A stretch of 64,000 bases of DNA from Chrysomallon squamiferum. Lineage: Eukaryota; Mollusca; Gastropoda; Neomphalida; Peltospiridae. Both the position numbers and the translations under genes were made by a program. Below, piece by piece: positions 29,801 through 41,800 of the stretch. Position 1 is the first letter of the stretch; every line of letters starts with the position of its first letter. Location of the stretch: NCBI GenBank assembly GCA_012295275.1, contig CM022665.1:33102022-33166021 (forward strand), given 5' to 3'. Under the pieces are notes generated by a model, which saw only the letters and a list, made by a program, of their open reading frames with translations, had not been told where the DNA came from and did no database searches.

Positions 29801-32800
29801 GCAGAAAGTTTCTTCATCATCTTTTGACATTTCAATTACATTTCATTTCACCAAATAACTGCATGGGTATTTGATAAAAACAGAACTCAGCTGTGCATAT
29901 CTTATACAATTATTTGTTCTCAAAGCCATTGTAAAGCCAACTGTAATTGGCTGTTCAATTTCATGGAAGGCTTCTTTGTGTATTCATCTTTTTATTTATG
30001 ACACTGATGCACTGTTATTTGGAATAGAATTCACTATGTAATTTTGAAAATATTCAAACCTGGAAGCAAAAATATTCACAGTATGGTGGGTATGACTATT
30101 GGTTATATAATTACCAGAGTAAACACAAACTACAGAATAAAGGGAATTGCATGAAGTACTCAAAGACAGTGCTTGAATATTTTGAAATGGTGTTCAAAAG
30201 ACGATATAACATTGTTATGCATAATAGGAAAAACATATTTTGATCTGTTTATATATGAAAATAATAATTACCAAAATCCCCCTATTCGAGAGTATTCTAC
30301 AGGGTGTGGCAGCAGACATGAAACAGCCACTTCAAAGTGAGTCTTCATTACTTCTTGCAGCCAATTATAAATATACTGAAAATAAAAATAATTTTTTGAA
30401 CACATTTGCACTGATTTATCTTACTTTTGTTCAAAACAAAACTAATGACATTACATTTTGGCATTACCAGTTAGGTGATATAACAGATTTTCTGAAATTA
30501 CAAAGTACAACATATACCTAACCTTAAAATGGCCTAAAAATACCTCAGTGCTTGCCCAGATGTCCCATAGAATAAGCTTGCAAGTATATATAAAAAATTT
30601 TTTAAGAAAAAAGAAAATTGCTAATAGATAAACTGTTTACATCACCAGTATTCTTTCTTATCATTTACTTTTTCTACATGACAGATGTTTGTTTTGCAGT
30701 CACTAATAGCAGAGAATCAATACAACACACGTTTGCAATACAAAACATAAGGAAAGGGAAAAGGTTTGGATTATTCCTTTGCAATTTTATAAACATATTT
30801 AGTTATAAAGTTACCAAAGTTCATTAAATTTTTGATGATTTCACTGTATTATCACTATTCCGCAATACAGAATATGTTTGTTCCTATGTCACTCTGAAAT
30901 GAAATAATGAAAGCAGAAGCAAAAATTATCAGAAATACCATTTACCTCAGGTTTTAATCTTTCAAGAGCATTCCCAACATTATCTGAAACAATACATAAA
31001 TATTATTAATATGAATCTAACAGTGAAAAACTAATTTAATAAATAAATAAATAAATAAATAAAATATATAAAAAATCTTAAAAAATAAATAAATAAAATG
31101 CTCTGTGAGAGAATGAAAACAATGGAATTAAATGATGTAAATAGCTATATTTAAATATATTTTACAAATAAAACTGAATGGATATTCAAATGATGTTCCT
31201 TCATTCTTGGTTCTAAGCTTTTGTTTAAAATTCAGAATAAGAAATGATTACTGATTAATAATATGAAGGTGAACAGACATGTATCAGAGTTTAAAAAAAT
31301 AACCTTTGTGTTTGATTATACTAACCATCTGGAAGATAAGCAGTGGCATCAAACCATTGGAACAGCATACCTAGAAGTCGACCAAGAACTTCCTGGAAAT
31401 TTCAAAAATAATAAAAATAAAATAAAATAACTTAAGGGCAACTAGGGTATTAAGCATCATTACCCAGAAAATATGCAATATTTATTTCTGTTTAAGCAGA
31501 CATATTTGTCAAGTATTTGGTAAACATGATATTGAAATTTTCTTTTGATGCCAGTTATAATGAGACAGACAGAATTACAAAACATACAGCAGTTTTAACA
31601 CTACTGACTTCTGGGATGACTGAGGTAAGCTAGATATAATATTGTGCTATCCAAATTAGAACTTGTTTTTCTATAAATGTTTTCCTGCTTTATTGAAAAA
31701 ATACCAAACTTAACTTTTATGAGTTTTTAAATGTCATTTCAGTGCATATGATTTTAACTGGACTATCTGCACCCTGGATTAGATGGAAGATGTGGAAAAG
31801 TTCTGTGATTGGAAAACACATTATCACCAAACTGTTCACAATAACACTCAGCAGCATACTTTGAAACCTTTCCTCAGGAAGCGGAGGCTTGAGAATAGCT
31901 GGAGAACACACCAGTCAGTATCATTTTGCTGATGACCTACTGCTGTGTTCTGCATGAACTATGAGAAAAGCTAAATGATTTAGCTGATGAAAGTGAAAAT
32001 GAGGACTGAAGATGAACAGTTCCAAGATAAAGGTGATACTAGAAATCCCTGGATATATATAAACAATATGCTGACAGAGAATGCTGAAAGCTACATGTAT
32101 CTGGGAAAGAGATAGATACAGCACCAGAGACAAACATGGTGTGGAAACATCGGAACCAACAGGCAAAGAACAAACTAGAATCCACAATATCAAAGACTGA
32201 AAAATAAGTGTGGGTAAGAGAAAACAAAGAAAATAAATATGACTGAATGGGTTATAAAATGGAAGTGGACCTATGCAGAGCACATCAAAGCCATTGTATA
32301 AAACCACTTGGAAACAATACAAATGGAAATGATCTAGAGATAATCAGCAAGGTGTTGGAGAGATGAACTGGATGAATAATGGAAAGGAACCATTTGGCAG
32401 AGAACAGCATATGTATATTTCAAAACTCTAAAGTGGTGATTAATACATAAATTACCTCTAATCCTAAAGATAAAATTTTACCCCAAGTATAACTGTTAAC
32501 AATGCTAACAAACAGCTTAAGTACATTCTGCATGTGTACTTTAATTTTTCATTACCAGCAACAGAACATATTTGATACAATCTGTTATTATACTCATATC
32601 TAAATAGTTATTGTTATACATCACTTAGACTACTACTGTAATGATATAAAACCTAAATGAAAGTATGCATTCGTTACATGTATGAAATGCATGTTTTTAT
32701 ATAACCAATTAAAATGTACTGCTAGAGCTTGAAACTAAACTGCACTTCACCCTATAAGAGCAAATACTTGTTTTCTATAATACTGATCTTTCCAGCCTAC

Positions 32801-35800
32801 GGATGCAAGTTGCTGCCAGCCTTAAGTTATAACGCCCACACATTCGATTACATTCCAAGATGTGGTGGTCCTTCAACTAGTGTTGTAGTGAAGAAGTTGC
32901 CTTGTCATTCTTGCTTTGAGCCTAATGGTGAAAAGATCAGCAGAAGCACATGAATCCCACCCTTGACACAAGAAACTAAGAACTCATTTCAGGAGAAAAC
33001 GAAAGTCATAGCAATCTTCTCTGATATTGTATGTCAAAGCCTTTGATATAATTAGGAATGAGGGACTGCTTATCAGGCTTCTGGAGTCAGGTGTCATGAG
33101 AAAAATACAGCGGAGCAATTATTTGTTCCAGCACCCTGTCAAAGTTCAGGTTGACACCATACAGGTGATAACCATATCAGAATAAAAGAGAGAGTGCCAC
33201 TGGGAAGTGCATTCTCATCCACATTATTTCTCATTAACGATCATACAACAATCATACACAAACATTTTTCTGATTGCATCAGCCAAAATGACATGCAGTA
33301 TGAAAAACTCTACCCAAAAGTCTGGGTGCAAACACAGCTTCATGAAAACAAGCTGGATGTTCCAAAAAGAGGGAACAGCTGACCCTCATGGAATTAATTC
33401 AATATGATTTTAAAAAAACCAATACAACTATTTATTAACACGACTGACAAGAAAAATGTTTGTTGTTTTTTTTTGGATATATTACAGTCTGATAATAACC
33501 TGTGACAGTCCATATTACTCCTGCACTGAATCAATTACAATAATAATTATTTTTCAGCTTCAGTCCAGAGCTGGCAGGAATTGTTGATTTTAAAAAAAAT
33601 TAAAAAAAATCTTTTTAAAGAATTTGACAAATTTGGCAATGCTTCAAAAAAAAAAGATTTGCTAAACATTAAAACAATTATAGGTGCTAATGACTTCTCC
33701 AAATATTGGGTTGGCAACTAAATTCACGCTGTTTTGTTTAAATCTATTGTGTTTTTAAATTTTATTTAATCTATTTTATTTTTTTTTGAGTTAATTTAAG
33801 TAATCTCCACTGGTTTGCTTGCTCGTCACAGCTCAACTCATGGACGTAAGCAACAATTTCTTTATGAAATCGTTACTGGCGACAAAAAATGGTGCCTGTA
33901 CATCAATATGAAGCAGCGCAAGGAATGACTTAGCCCCAATAAAAAAGCGACACCATGCGTGAAACAAAATCTTCATCTGCGTAAAACGATGTTGTGTGTA
34001 TGGTGGGACTGGGAGGGGATTATCCATTATGAATTGCTTGAAAGGAACCAAACTGTCAACGCGGAACTCTATGTTCAAGAGATGGAACGACTCAAAATGG
34101 CTATTCAAGAAAAAAGATCTAATCAGCAGCATGGTGTTCTTTTGATGCATGACAATGCCCGCCCTCATATTGCCAATATGACCAAAGAAGCCATTCAAAC
34201 GCATGGCTGGGAAGTGCTGCCACACCCGCCGTACTCGCCAGATTTGGCACCAACGGATTTCCACCTCTTTCAATCTCTTTCAAATGCTATGTGCGGAGTT
34301 TCGTTCAACACTGATGCAGAACTGAGAGCTTGGTTGGATGAATTTTTCGAGACAAAACCTTGTTATTTCTACCAAAGAGGTATTGAAAATCTTGTTGAAC
34401 GTTGGGAAGAAGTTGTAAACAACAAGGGAAAATACATCATTGATTGAATAGTTGTTAGTTTTTATTAAACCTTTAAAAAAGTTAAATTAAAAAAATGGTG
34501 GGAACTTAGTTGCCAACCCAATAGTTCATAATGCAGACACATTTCATGAGCAAACTGGACCATTTAACCTTTGAGTACTGATATAATTTTGAAAGAGGAA
34601 CACTTTGGAGAAATCTGTGAATATGTATTAATGGTATCATCAATAATCAAACATACAATAGGAATGTCTTCTTCATCAGGAAGACAGAGTTCAACAAGAA
34701 GCCAGATTCCATAACGACTAAGAAGTTTGCGTTCACCACCTTCTTCCACCTCAAAATACACTTCTTCCTCCAAAGGTCGTCGATGTTCTTCTCCCATTTC
34801 TACCATTCGTTTTGATTCAATTGGCTGAGCTTCTTTCAATAAACTAAAAATATAATTCATTTCAGTTTTTACATTGCAAATTTACAGTATTTTTGAATAT
34901 TACTTCAACAGTAAAAATATATTAAAATACACAGATGCTATTTATGTATCCAAAAATCATAATTGAATTAAATCATGCTGCACAAATAAACTATACCTGA
35001 CAATCCCATCCATGAGGTATCTCTGTATTTCCTGATTACAACTCCAGATATCTGAAATACTCAGATGAAACACATGATCCTGTCCACTATGGTTGGCATG
35101 ACGAAACTCATGACATGATCGGCAATAGCGGATTGGTCGGTTGCCATTGAAACTGGCACACTCAATTGAAAAACAAGTACATCCGGCAATGTTATTCTCA
35201 GACCTGCAGTTCTATTATTACAAAAAAAAACAAATATCATACTTTGTTTGTCACTGAAGATATATTAATTATGAAAATATAAACAACTGCAATAATCTTT
35301 TGTACACTGTAATTATTTCTAGTATTTTGAAAATTGCCATATTTTAATATTGTGAAATATAATTCAGATGAACGTAATTAAACTAAATATTTGTTGTTAA
35401 AATAAAAATTCAGTGAATAATATTTGTAACAGATTTCTTTTCACTAATCTTGCAGAAGATTATAATGGTCATTTATGGAATTTCAATTTTAAATTACCTT
35501 GTTTTCACAAATAGTTGAAACATGCGTCATTGGAAGAAGTAGATCAACCATGTAGTCACTGTGCTGTCTTCTGAGAACTTCTGCACAATCTCCACATATA
35601 TAGAGAGGTGGTGGTGTGTTACCTGACTGAATAGCTAGAGCTGGATTAATACACATCTGCAAATCCAAATACAAAAAACAAACTATTCACAGCAGAAATA
35701 CTTTCTGGTTATGACATCATCTGCAATAGTCCTTCCCTGAAAACTGTGGGTTAAAAACTTCTCCATTTTGCCATTATGCATATTTGTTTTAAATGTGTTA

Positions 35801-38800
35801 ATAATAATAATTAATGACAAAAATAACATTTTATAGTATTGTTGAAAGCAATCAGTTTTCATAATGTGAAAAATATTGGTGTGAAATTTAAAAAAAAAAA
35901 AAAAAGGGCATATAAACAAAATGCAAGTATTTCATACCATGCTGATTGATAATAAACATCAAACTTTTACTTTTGTTGACCCATTTGTTTCATCATAAGC
36001 TCTCACTGACAGAGAATGTAACAGTTTATAAAACTATTAATAATGCCATCACTGATGGGATGATTGTGTGTTAACTTTTTTTTGGTTAAAGTGTCTGATG
36101 TGCAATAAGTCTGTTCACAAATAGAAATTATTATAGAATTAGATGGGACAGATGCTTCAAACCAAAGTAGTGTTTTTTTCATTAAAATGAAGGTTCATAA
36201 TATTCAGTACTGATGAGAAGATGTAGTAAATGGCATGCCAGAGAAACCCAAAAGACACATAAATTTAGAAAAACAAGGGAAAAACAAAAACCATAATGAG
36301 TAAAATAAAAAGCTATAATAATTTATGTATTGTGTCATGTTGTTTCTAGTCATATGTATATGTAAAGTATGTAATAATTATTTATGTAATAGTTAAAGAT
36401 AAAACAATAAACACACCTTCACAGCTTGACAGTTATTTGAGTTAACACAATCTTTCCTCTGACACAATACTGGTGGCCATGCTGTATAAATATAATACAT
36501 GAACTTTGATGAAATGTTACAGATGAAAAACATTTGCAAGACATACAATAAGCAGTTTCTATTAGACATTTTCTGATAGATGAATGAATAACAATATTCT
36601 GTCATTTGTAATTATTTTCATTTCCATTAAAAGAGATGAAGAACCATTATGTTATTTAATATAAGATTAAAAACTCTGTTATGATGATTTCTAATGTAGC
36701 TCAACAGATTTTGTATTTAAAATATTAACTGAATAATATTTGAAATATCATTTAGTTTTTTAAACAAAAAAATGGTGAGTAAAATTTACTTGCTTTTAAC
36801 AATTTTGGTAAAATAGTTAAATTACACTTTTCTTAAAATTAAAAAAAATAATCATAGTAAGGCCAAACAAAAAAAAAATAAAAAAAATAAAGAAATTAAA
36901 GAAAATATCTGCTATAATTAAAACAACTGTCATTATGAGCAATATATAAATCAAGAAAACAGGGAAATAATAATAGTTTTGAACATTTTATCAGTTTACA
37001 CATTTCTTACCAGTAAATTCCTTTCCTGATTAGCAACAACAAAAAAATAAAACATAAAAATTAGCATAATCTACTTTTTCTCCTTAATTCCATGTGATTT
37101 TTCAAATGTTAATCAACTGGTATGTCAAAATTATAATTATTCTTTTTAAATTTGTAAAAGAATAAAATGAACATGTTATTATGAAAATGTTTCAAGCCAG
37201 ATATTTTTAGCATGCTCTTAAATGTGAACTTATTTCCAACAAATATATATGTAGGTATATTTTGATAGACATTTATTCAATACCAGGTCTTTATGTTCTT
37301 TATGTACAAATGGTCCTAAACCTGAATGGCCTGAATAATCAAAGGAGACTTCTTTATTTATGATAACCTTGTTTTAATTTTAAATAAAATTTAAAAAAAA
37401 CAATATTTGTTCTTGTCATTATGTTATTATTATGTACCCTGAGGCCTGTTACATATTTTTTGTATGTTAAGGAAAACATGTGTAACTGACCAAATACAGA
37501 TTGTATAAAAAAAAACACTGAGTTTTAAATGGTCTTTTTTCTTTAAATAAACCCATCTATATCCATCACTGTTTATAGTAAATCTGTAAACATACTCTTT
37601 ATCTATTTAAAAAAAAAAAAAAAAATGTTTATTTTGAAAAGACGAAACTGTAACTTACAGCATGTAAATAGCTTTTGTTTCAACGAAATTAACTGACAAC
37701 AACACAGATAATCAGTCTCATGTATCTATGAAATAGCAGCAAAGGAAAACATTTATATCATTCACATATTTGATTAACTTTACTGTACAAATTATTTGAA
37801 AATACATAAAATGTGTTTAAGCTATTTTTGTTCATACTAAATGAAATAAAATTAAAGTGTCTTACCACAGTATTTATAATGAATGCCACGACGATCACTG
37901 AGACTTGGGTTTAACTGAGGCCAGTAATAAAATAAGAGATGAGCAGCAGGAGATCTAGCACCTGGTGGACCATATGCTATAATACTTAGCACATCCTATA
38001 AGTGGTAACATACAATCATAATTTTACATAATACATCACTTTGTATTCCTATGTAATGCATATATCAATACAGCTTTGCAAACAGTAAAATAAAGGTAGT
38101 CTAAATTACTAATATTAACATGTAAACTATATTAGATATATACTGCCCATTAAATCTTAAAAATGTATTTCACTCATTTAAATAAACTGAAAGTATGTTC
38201 TGTCAAAATGTACATAAACCACACTATTACAACATACCTTCACAATATCTTTCTTCATACTCATTAATGTTTCAAGTATCTGAGAATGAAATGCTGAAAT
38301 ATTAAAGAAAGCAATAAATCATTATTATAAAGCAGTATCTGAAAAATAATATTATCCTGTAACTCAAATTCACTGATATTTATTCCATTTAAAAAAAAAA
38401 AATTGAAAAAGACTTTATAATATGTGATGCAAGACAGAGTTTGTTTTATTTGTTATAGAATTTAAAAACAGATTAGTTATGTCTGATTACTTAAACATAT
38501 TTCTAATAAAATGAATACAGAGATAAAAAAAAAGCCAGTGTTTAAAAAAAAAAAGATTGTAAGACAGATGGGAAGTACAAAATACAAAGATTCTAAACGA
38601 TGATCTCATTTATTATATAATTAAAAAAAAAAAATATTGTTTTCAAAATCCTAGTTGCATATCAAAATTCAGCTTCATTTTGTATTAACAAGCAAAGTAA
38701 AATATTTATAACTGAATCAAAATGTACATTAGAAATCTATTTAGATGATAAATACCTCCATTCTCTGTATGCTGAAATACCAATGTAATGATTGCTGCGG

Positions 38801-41800
38801 CTGACTCACTAGCATATGTTGGTTCAGTGCATCCATCATATCCTCAGATAATAATAAATGGTACTAATTAGTCACTTTAAAACAATATATATTGTGGAAA
38901 AGTAGCCAGACACATCAGTGCAAAATGTTTCAGTAATTTTATGATAATTATTAAAACAAGCTGAAAAATTAATAATAATACAAGATTAGTATGATGCTGA
39001 ATCTTTCTTAGTAAAATAACCCAGTTTGTTGGTTTATTTTTAAATTTTAACTCCACCTGCTAAATGTTTTCTGTAATTTGGAAGGTTTGTTGCTTATGTA
39101 TGGGAAATTTGAAAAGCAAAATATTTTTTACTATTGGATGAATGGCTAAGGAAACATCACATTACAAAATCTGAATTTTTATTGAAAAATTAGTGACAGG
39201 ACCTATCTTCAGACCCTTGTACTTTGGCAACCTATGGGTCAAATCAAATTAAAAAAACTTTTTCAAAATTTAAATGTTTATTACCTAATGTCATTGGCAG
39301 GAGTCGAGTGCACAGCAGATCAATGGTATCTTTGTGTAGAGTTGGTGGGAAGATGGCCAGGGTGGATGCTACTGTGTATGGCAATGAATCCAGCAGATCA
39401 TGCTCCAGAAAAGGAACAAGCCAACCAAGAACATTTAAAACTGCCTCTCCAACATTCAGAGCTAACAAATAAAAAAAACTTTTTAAAAAATCAGGTTATT
39501 TTATTTTATCTTTACAATTTTGTTCTGATTTCATTATTTTGCAATTAAAGTGCTTTAAAATTAATTACTCGTTTTTATAGAAACCATTTACTTGTATACT
39601 TATCTGCTACTTAACTGTTAATACAGCAAGCATGAATTGTTTTCTGAAAAGAATTAAGTCTATAATTCATAGTCTGAAACATCCTGGATATATTTTTCTT
39701 TAAAACATTAAAATAGATGAATGGATATCAAATAAAAGAAATAAACATCTTTCTTCTCACAAAAAGATGAGCAAATAATAGATTTACCTTGAGTTGGTTC
39801 AATCTGTGACATGGGAAACAGATCAATGATGTTCATTACAGAGTGATACAAACCACAGTAGTTGAGATTTGGAAAAACGGACAGTCTAACACTGTCACGT
39901 TGGCGTGGTCCATAACTCTCAGCAGGAATGTTTGGAACATCCTTTAACACACTAGATTATGAATAATAAATTAATTTTGTAAACAAAAACTATTTTAAAA
40001 ATAAAGTATTTATACTGGAATAAAACAAGCATGCTGGTATTTAAGTTTCTTTTAAACAGTACCATACTTTTTTAATATACGCTAATGATATTAATATTAT
40101 TTAAATTAATTAAAAATCCAGCTCCGATATAGTTATCAGTTAGAATAACTTAGTCTCTTACTTGAGGAGAGTTGTTGAAAAATATTTCAGGGTATTGGCA
40201 ATATCTGCTCCTGTTGGAAATGGAGTCAAATTATTTGCTATACGATAGTGATAATCTTTCAAGTTTCGAATCTTGGATGTAACTGAAATTAATAATGGTT
40301 AACAAATAATTATTGTCAATCATAAATGTAAACAGCAATGTTTAAGAAGGTTAAACATATTTTTGTAAGTTCTAATCAGATGTTAATTTAAAGATATCTG
40401 TATTTCTGTTTGAAATTGTTAAAAATGTATATATTCAAGTGTTATAAAATGTTTCTATCTTTTATATGCATATATTTTTTCTACATTTTGTCTTCACATA
40501 TTATTATCCCACCCCAGATTACATTTTTATTTAACTGTTTAGTAAGCATTTGAGACCATATCTGATTTTAACTTACAATATTTAAGAACACATTTTATAC
40601 TGAAATGTCAGTTTAAAATAAAAAATAAATAAAAGAGAAAAACAAACAAAGTCAGTAATTTCTCTGACATGATATTACAATGCATCAGTGACACAATTTG
40701 ACTGGATGTCAGTTGTTAAGCTTCCAGTTATCACTGGATGTTTGTAATGCAATCTTTAATTTTGTTACTGCATTGTGATATTACACTATTCTAATTAAGA
40801 GAGTTGAGAAAAATCAAAGAAAATGTTAAGTTAGATGTCCAACTGTTGTAAGTCAGACATAATGAATAAACAAACATGAACAATAGCAGTCAATACATAG
40901 GTTTCCTGTGACGGAACTCAATTACCAACAATCTTACTGTCAGCGATGTTGTGTGGCATTATTCTGATAAACCTTCGTATTCACAGTATTGTATGAAAGT
41001 AATTGAATGAGTTGATTATATCACATACTTCACAACAGCTTGCTCTTATTAGCACATTCGTTTTTTCACTCACTTGCCCACTCAATTATACCTGTATTTA
41101 AGCATCAAAGTATGGTTAACACTTGTGTAGTTTGGGTAGAACGAATCATTCAAGCAGAGGAGATAAACAAAAATTAACATTACTATGATATCCCAAAGGT
41201 AATTAAACAGCAAGGAAACCAAACTCAGAAGATTCCAAGTAACAGAACACTACTGTGGTTTTCTGGAATAAACTGAGCAAACTTTAACCTGGATTGAACC
41301 AAACATAATTTTAAAATTTGTTTGGATCACTTTATAACAGGTAATTAAATCAATTTACTAATAACACATTTTTTTTTTTTTAACTTTCACTGTTAATATA
41401 CATATTAATCACTCAATTACTGGTAATTAATTTTATTAGTAGTCTGCTAATACCAAAATTAATAATTATTTATATTTAATTAATGTAGAATAAGAATAAA
41501 TGAGTAAACTAAATAAATTTCAATATGAAGGTAAAATATTAATATTTGTTTTATGGAAGACTTAAAATTACATATGGTTGTGATTGTATAAAATGTAGAG
41601 TCACACCATTTGAAGTTCCCCACTAGTTACCACTAGTCTTTAATTTGTATGGAGTAAGTACATGTTATTTATTATTTCAAACAAATTAACATTGACATTT
41701 ATTACTAAATCATTAATAATGTTGATAAATACACTTAATATGATTATTGCTGAAGTGTAAGCAGAACATCTTTGGGGTAAGATGGAATTAGTCCACCAGA

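Larger units (their letters stand above)
31393..34656 (-). other. unc-79 intron 11, a transposon-dense intron
   Basis: A 3.3 kb intron. Reading along the plus strand it carries LINE relic A, LINE relic B and a truncated mariner, all oriented against unc-79. Exon 11 (34657) begins only 136 bases from the mariner right end, and exons 11 and 12 still join in phase, so the insertions are tolerated. Confidence 0.85.

Noticed and set aside
31921-32322. Minus-strand 133-codon frame resembling a membrane protein
   Set aside because: It is the antisense of LINE relic A, whose plus strand has FADD and other reverse transcriptase motifs.
33833-34273. Minus-strand 146-codon frame
   Set aside because: It is antisense to the mariner transposase catalytic domain.
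39224-39548. Plus-strand frames of 82 and 104 codons
   Set aside because: They overlap unc-79 exon 4 (LPYTVASTLAIFPP on the minus strand), which matches the family.
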